Assembly (NCBI GenBank): GCA_017551215.1
Contig: JAFZMA010000040.1
Location: 1-8,866, forward strand
Source of the DNA: Bacteroidales bacterium
GTDB lineage: Bacteria > Bacteroidota > Bacteroidia > Bacteroidales > UBA932
DNA length: 8,866 nt
Direction of reading: 5' to 3'
Positions 5,204-8,866 of this stretch are shown here, piece after piece. The position numbers were made by a program, and so were the translations under genes. The notes below the pieces were generated by a model. That model did not search any database. It was not told where the DNA came from and saw only the letters and a list, made by a program, of their open reading frames with translations. Position 1 is the stretch's first letter, and each line of letters starts with the position of its first letter.

Positions 5204-8200
5204 TTATCTTGACACGGAGAGCGAGCCCTTGAAGGAATCGTTGGCACGGTATGCCGGCGCATACAGAGATTCTACGCTTACAACCGGAGCGGAGAACACG
5301 CCGTCCTGAACCACATAGAGCGCCTCCTCTATTTCAACTGATTCTTCGCTGAGTACGTCAAAGTAATACTCTGTACGGTCTGCCCTAACACTTCTGTACG
5401 CAGCAGGAGTGAATCTGTACCAGTTATCCAGAAGTATCGGCTTGAGGCCTATGTATCTGCCTGAAAGCTGTTCTACCGGCATCAGACAGGCTTCCCTTGG
5501 AGCGGTCACTTTTACAAAACTGCGGTTCTCCTTACTCCAGATGCGGTATTCGGCATATATCTTTTCTCCGCGATGGAGTTTTTCCCCTTCCCTTAGAAGC
5601 ACCCTCTTTGTCTGCTGGCTCCCTCCGGATGAGATTGTGCTGTCGCGATAAAAGACGCGCTCTATCTGAAGGCCATTGCCGCTCTTTTGTATATCGTTGA
5701 ACCTCAGCGATTCTGTCTTTGAGAGGGTTAGTACGGATATACGCTTGATGCTGTCTGAGGCTTCCGTCATACTGCGTACCGCATTTACAAAGTAGAGGTT
5801 CTTGCTCCAATCCTGCGTCTGAGACTGAAGTATCAGCCACAGGCGCAACTGGTCGGAAATATATGCCGCCTTTTCTATGTCCTCCTGTTTGGACGCGGAC
5901 TTCCCGGAATCCTTGTTTGAACGTGCGTATTCTGCCAGGACGTCTGAAATCAGTGCATGGGCGTATGCCTCGTTATCTATCTGGCCCTTCAGCGGCATTA
6001 CGGCGTTCGGATAATAAACTCCGCCGTCCGGATGATGCTGGGCGTAATCAATCAGGTCCTCCACATCACGCCTTATGGCTGTCTTGAACTTGCTCCAGGC
6101 AAGGATAGTTTCTCCCCAGCCTCTTCCAAGCGCCATACCCTTCTCTGTGGCCAGGAGATTCTGCAGTGTCCTTATCCTCAGAGCCTTGTCAAAGGTGCTG
6201 AACTGTGGAAGTTCGTCTTTCTTCGGCGATGGGGAAAGATAGCTGCGGGCAAAGCGGCGGAACTCGCTGAGATTGCGCCTTGTCTGGCGGCGGTCTTCTG
6301 TTGTCTCCACCTTGAAAGAAACCTCAGGGAACATAGACCTGACATACATGTATTCCTCATTGTCAAGCCCTCCACACCACCAAGCGCGAGCTGCCGCAAA
6401 CTGACTGGAATCCAGATACTTGATAGAAGACGTAACTTCCGGAAGCGGATATCCGGCATCGCGGAGGCATGCAAACCTCTCCAAGACAGCGGCGGTGATA
6501 ACAGGAGAAGGCTCCATATCCTTGAACCAGCGGAATCCCCCAGTGGAATCGCGGAAAGACAGAACCTCGGTCATAATGCTGTCTTTTTCCTCAGCTATAG
6601 CGCCAGAAGCCATCATGTTCCTGAAACACAGGGCATCCATCAGCGATATCACATCCTGCCCCTCCGGATAGCTTTCCTTTAGAATTATGCGGCTAAGCAG
6701 TTGGGAATATGTCTCAAGACTTTCTCTAGCCCCATCTGGGGACATAGTCTTGAAACTACTCTTCAGAAGAGACAGCGCCTTGTTCCTGTCAGACGAATTC
6801 AGTAGCACAGCCGAGTGGGCTTCCGTAAGAGTCTGTGAATCATCCCTAACAGGAATGCTTACGACCACAGCGTCCGATAAGTCGCCAGATGTGAAAACAG
6901 CCTTGAGTCCAAGGGTATCCACATTCTGTGGAACGGCAACAGTATAGTGGAACGAGGATGAATTACCTCCGGCCACAGTGGCAGGTTCGGAGAATGAAAA
7001 GATTGGAGTCCTGTCATTGCCTTCCTTCATCCATCTTACAGGATTGCCGTTATATGCCAAAATGTATCCGGTGCCGTTATATGAGCCTGTTCCTTTGGCA
7101 GATACCGTAGCGCTAATATCGTATAGATCTCTCTTGTACAGATACTTTGGGGTGGCCAGGCTTATCTTCAGCGGAAGACTTACCGTTATGTCCTTGCTAA
7201 AGAAAGCGTTGTGCATGTCTCGGGTATGGACGAACAGGTAGAGATGATAGGATGACAGCCTGTCTGAGGTCTTGAAGCTGAATGTAATCTCACCGTTCTT
7301 GCTTTTGATGTGCGGCTGGAACGAGAGCACATCCCTAAAGTCGGATCTCTGATTTATACCGCTGAAATCCGGAATCGCAAATTGAGAGGCCACATCCTTT
7401 ACTCCTGCTCCGCTTCTGTTGGTGGTAATGACAATAACTCCGTTTGCAGCCCTGGAACCATATAGTCCGGTAGCGGCAGAGTCTTTGAGAACGGAAACAG
7501 ACGATATCTGACTAGGAGAGAGCCGATAAAACTCCTCTTCCAAAACAGGAACGCCATCTAAAATATACAGAGGCTTTGTCTCGGCCGATATGCTGTTTAC
7601 GCCTCTGATTCTCATTTCGGATGATGCAACTGTTGATGAAACTTGCATACCGGCAACACGGCCCTGCAATGCAGAAACAAAATCATCGCGAGAAGAAACA
7701 CCGCGAGAAGACACACCGTAACCAATCACCACAACATCCTCTAATTCCATGGATTCTGCGTCTTCAATCATAAGATCAACAATCCCCTGTCCCTTAAAAA
7801 CCCTGAAAGATTTCACGGGAGTCCGTCTGAGCAGAGAGAGCGAGTTCCAGACATTCCGCCCGAACCTGTCCGCAGAGCGGTCGAAAACAGACAGAACAGC
7901 TTCACTGGAGGCATTATTGGTCTTGAACTTGTAACCGAATGTCTTTGAAGGAGTTAAATCATCCTGAAACTCAACGCTTTCAAGCTTGAGAGCCAGAGAT
8001 TCCCTACGCCTTGTGTATATCTGTTCGTACTCCACAGACTGGCCGCCCCTGAAATACAGAAGATTCAGTCTCACCTGGTCTGGATAAGTGACAGGATAAG
8101 GGAAAGTAATCTCCTCAAAGCCGCTTCCAGCCTTTCCATCCAGATGTATGATGCGCTTTTCTATGCAACACTTGTCATCAGACAGCATGGCGGCTATCCA

Positions 8201-8866
8201 CACATCCCCGCAGGCGGCTCCCAACTTTATCTTTATTTCTTCTCCCTCAGCGATTTCTGTCTTGAGAGGATCGAAATATGTTTCTATTCCGTCAACCAGA
8301 CGGCTTTCATCCTTAAGTTTCAGCAGACAATATTCAACATATCCATATGGATTGTCAGACTCTTCATCTGTCTCTACAGAAAAAACATACAGCCCGTCCG
8401 GATAGGAAGAAAGGTACAGCACCACTTCCTTTCCGCTTAAGCCCTCTCCTTTAGCCAAAGTATCTCCCTTTATATTGACAAAAGAGTATTCAAAAGGTAA
8501 ATCCACCTCTTTCCTACGCTCGCGTATGCATTTGACAATGAATGATGCTGTATCGGAACGGATTACTCCATTCTGGTCAGCGCCTACCCCAAGAAGTCTG
8601 TCTTTCAACAATTTCGGGATATTATAATCAGCTGTCTCCTCTTCCTTCAACTCCACTTCAAGAGTGTAATAAGGGCTGACAAGGGCCTCGCTGTCAAATT
8701 CCAAAGTCTGCCCTGTAGCGTCAGTTACCTTGAATATGAAATAATAAGTTCCGTCTTGAGGCGCAAAATAAGGGAACGAGAATCTTCCGCCAGGCTCCAG
8801 AGCCACCTTTTGCACGGTAAGTGTATCCTTCTTCCAGCCGCCAGTCAATACTCTCACCTCCATATC
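5204..8866 (-). CDS. alpha-2-macroglobulin family protein with embedded TonB plug domain, N-terminus beyond window
   Basis: This is a giant envelope protein of the bacterial macroglobulin type, thought to trap or inhibit proteases. About 1,220 residues are visible. The Met at 8863 is probably internal: the frame is open to the edge and the N-terminal signal and first MG domains are missing. Numbering from that Met, MG-type beta domains occupy about 1-315. Next comes EAVLSVFDRSADRFGRNVWN (about 317-340), the usual lead-in to the bait region. A SusC/RagA-type plug follows (about 375-485) with VVVIGYG, LQGRVAGMQV, MRIRGVNSI, PLYILDGVPV and LYGSRAANGVIVITT. The post-bait MG domain has FQPHIKSKNGEITFSF and YLFVHTRDMH (about 510-550). 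A helical toroid domain spans about 690-1010 with GGFRWFKDMEPSP (near 775), and the C-terminal MG domain about 1056-1219, with the family ending SLYAPAYRANDSFKG. No CxEQ thioester motif is present, so covalent trapping is unlikely. No beta-barrel follows the plug, so it is not a transporter. Confidence 0.93.
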   Translation of the reverse strand, partial: DMEVRVLTGGWKKDTLTVQKVALEPGGRFSFPYFAPQDGTYYFIFKVTDATGQTLEFDSEALVSPYYTLEVELKEEETADYNIPKLLKDRLLGVGADQNGVIRSDTASFIVKCIRERRKEVDLPFEYSFVNIKGDTLAKGEGLSGKEVVLYLSSYPDGLYVFSVETDEESDNPYGYVEYCLLKLKDESRLVDGIETYFDPLKTEIAEGEEIKIKLGAACGDVWIAAMLSDDKCCIEKRIIHLDGKAGSGFEEITFPYPVTYPDQVRLNLLYFRGGQSVEYEQIYTRRRESLALKLESVEFQDDLTPSKTFGYKFKTNNASSEAVLSVFDRSADRFGRNVWNSLSLLRRTPVKSFRVFKGQGIVDLMIEDAESMELEDVVVIGYGVSSRGVSSRDDFVSALQGRVAGMQVSSTVASSEMRIRGVNSISAETKPLYILDGVPVLEEEFYRLSPSQISSVSVLKDSAATGLYGSRAANGVIVITTNRSGAGVKDVASQFAIPDFSGINQRSDFRDVLSFQPHIKSKNGEITFSFKTSDRLSSYHLYLFVHTRDMHNAFFSKDITVSLPLKISLATPKYLYKRDLYDISATVSAKGTGSYNGTGYILAYNGNPVRWMKEGNDRTPIFSFSEPATVAGGNSSSFHYTVAVPQNVDTLGLKAVFTSGDLSDAVVVSIPVRDDSQTLTEAHSAVLLNSSDRNKALSLLKSSFKTMSPDGARESLETYSQLLSRIILKESYPEGQDVISLMDALCFRNMMASGAIAEEKDSIMTEVLSFRDSTGGFRWFKDMEPSPVITAAVLERFACLRDAGYPLPEVTSSIKYLDSSQFAAARAWWCGGLDNEEYMYVRSMFPEVSFKVETTEDRRQTRRNLSEFRRFARSYLSPSPKKDELPQFSTFDKALRIRTLQNLLATEKGMALGRGWGETILAWSKFKTAIRRDVEDLIDYAQHHPDGGVYYPNAVMPLKGQIDNEAYAHALISDVLAEYARSNKDSGKSASKQEDIEKAAYISDQLRLWLILQSQTQDWSKNLYFVNAVRSMTEASDSIKRISVLTLSKTESLRFNDIQKSGNGLQIERVFYRDSTISSGGSQQTKRVLLREGEKLHRGEKIYAEYRIWSKENRSFVKVTAPREACLMPVEQLSGRYIGLKPILLDNWYRFTPAAYRSVRADRTEYYFDVLSEESVEIEEALYVVQDGVFSAPVVSVESLYAPAYRANDSFKGSLSVSR

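Noticed and set aside
5180..5212. AGGAG followed by ATG and a six-codon frame (MHAPLS) right after the deacylase
   Set aside because: It is too short and overlaps the macroglobulin stop. It may be the trace of a lost downstream gene, but nothing else supports it.
5957..6682. 241-codon plus-strand frame inside the macroglobulin gene
   Set aside because: The opposite strand carries a continuous, recognisable macroglobulin domain; this frame has no family resemblance and is a shadow.
7405..7740. Macroglobulin gene as a SusC-type TonB-dependent transporter
   Set aside because: The plug is flanked on both sides by MG and toroid domains and no beta-barrel or C-terminal aromatic strand follows; the protein ends like a macroglobulin.

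Overview
The window looks like chromosomal DNA from a member of the Bacteroidota, most likely an uncultured gut-type Bacteroidales. The evidence is a SusC/RagA-type TonB plug, short Cys-terminated lipoprotein signals, and TAnnTTTG-type -7 promoter elements. Base composition is near 50% GC in the genes, and I see no transposase, tRNA, rRNA or CRISPR array.

Left part (1-2954, minus strand): a dTDP-L-rhamnose operon read leftwards as rfbA - rfbC - rfbD. The rfbD gene runs off the left edge, and rfbB would be expected beyond it. Instead of being tightly packed, the three genes are separated by two large arrays of one 53-bp tandem repeat: 6 units between rfbC and rfbD, and 8 units between rfbA and rfbC. 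Each unit is a 36-bp imperfect palindrome (11-bp arms around a 14-nt loop) plus a 17-bp linker, and the 53-bp period is exact throughout both arrays. Both arrays have the same orientation, so they frame rfbC as a cassette. The last unit of the right array overlaps the 3' end of rfbA and supplies its stop codon. This phased hairpin array is the most unusual structure in the window.

Middle part (2999-4463): a small lipoprotein gene (minus) and an M48-type zinc metallopeptidase lipoprotein gene (plus) are divergently arranged across 85 bp. Two candidate -7 elements in this gap form a perfect inverted pair pointing towards each other, so the two 5' leaders may overlap in antisense. A 170-bp non-coding gap follows, holding two inverted repeats.

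Right part (4640-8866): a YbaK/PrdX-type aminoacyl-tRNA deacylase gene (plus) converges on a very large alpha-2-macroglobulin-family gene (minus), which is cut at the right edge. The macroglobulin carries a SusC/RagA-type TonB plug domain where the bait region would be, and no CxEQ thioester motif is visible.

In functional terms, the left block makes the activated sugar dTDP-rhamnose for surface polysaccharide. The right block encodes envelope proteins (macroglobulin, metallopeptidase, lipoprotein) plus one translation quality-control enzyme.
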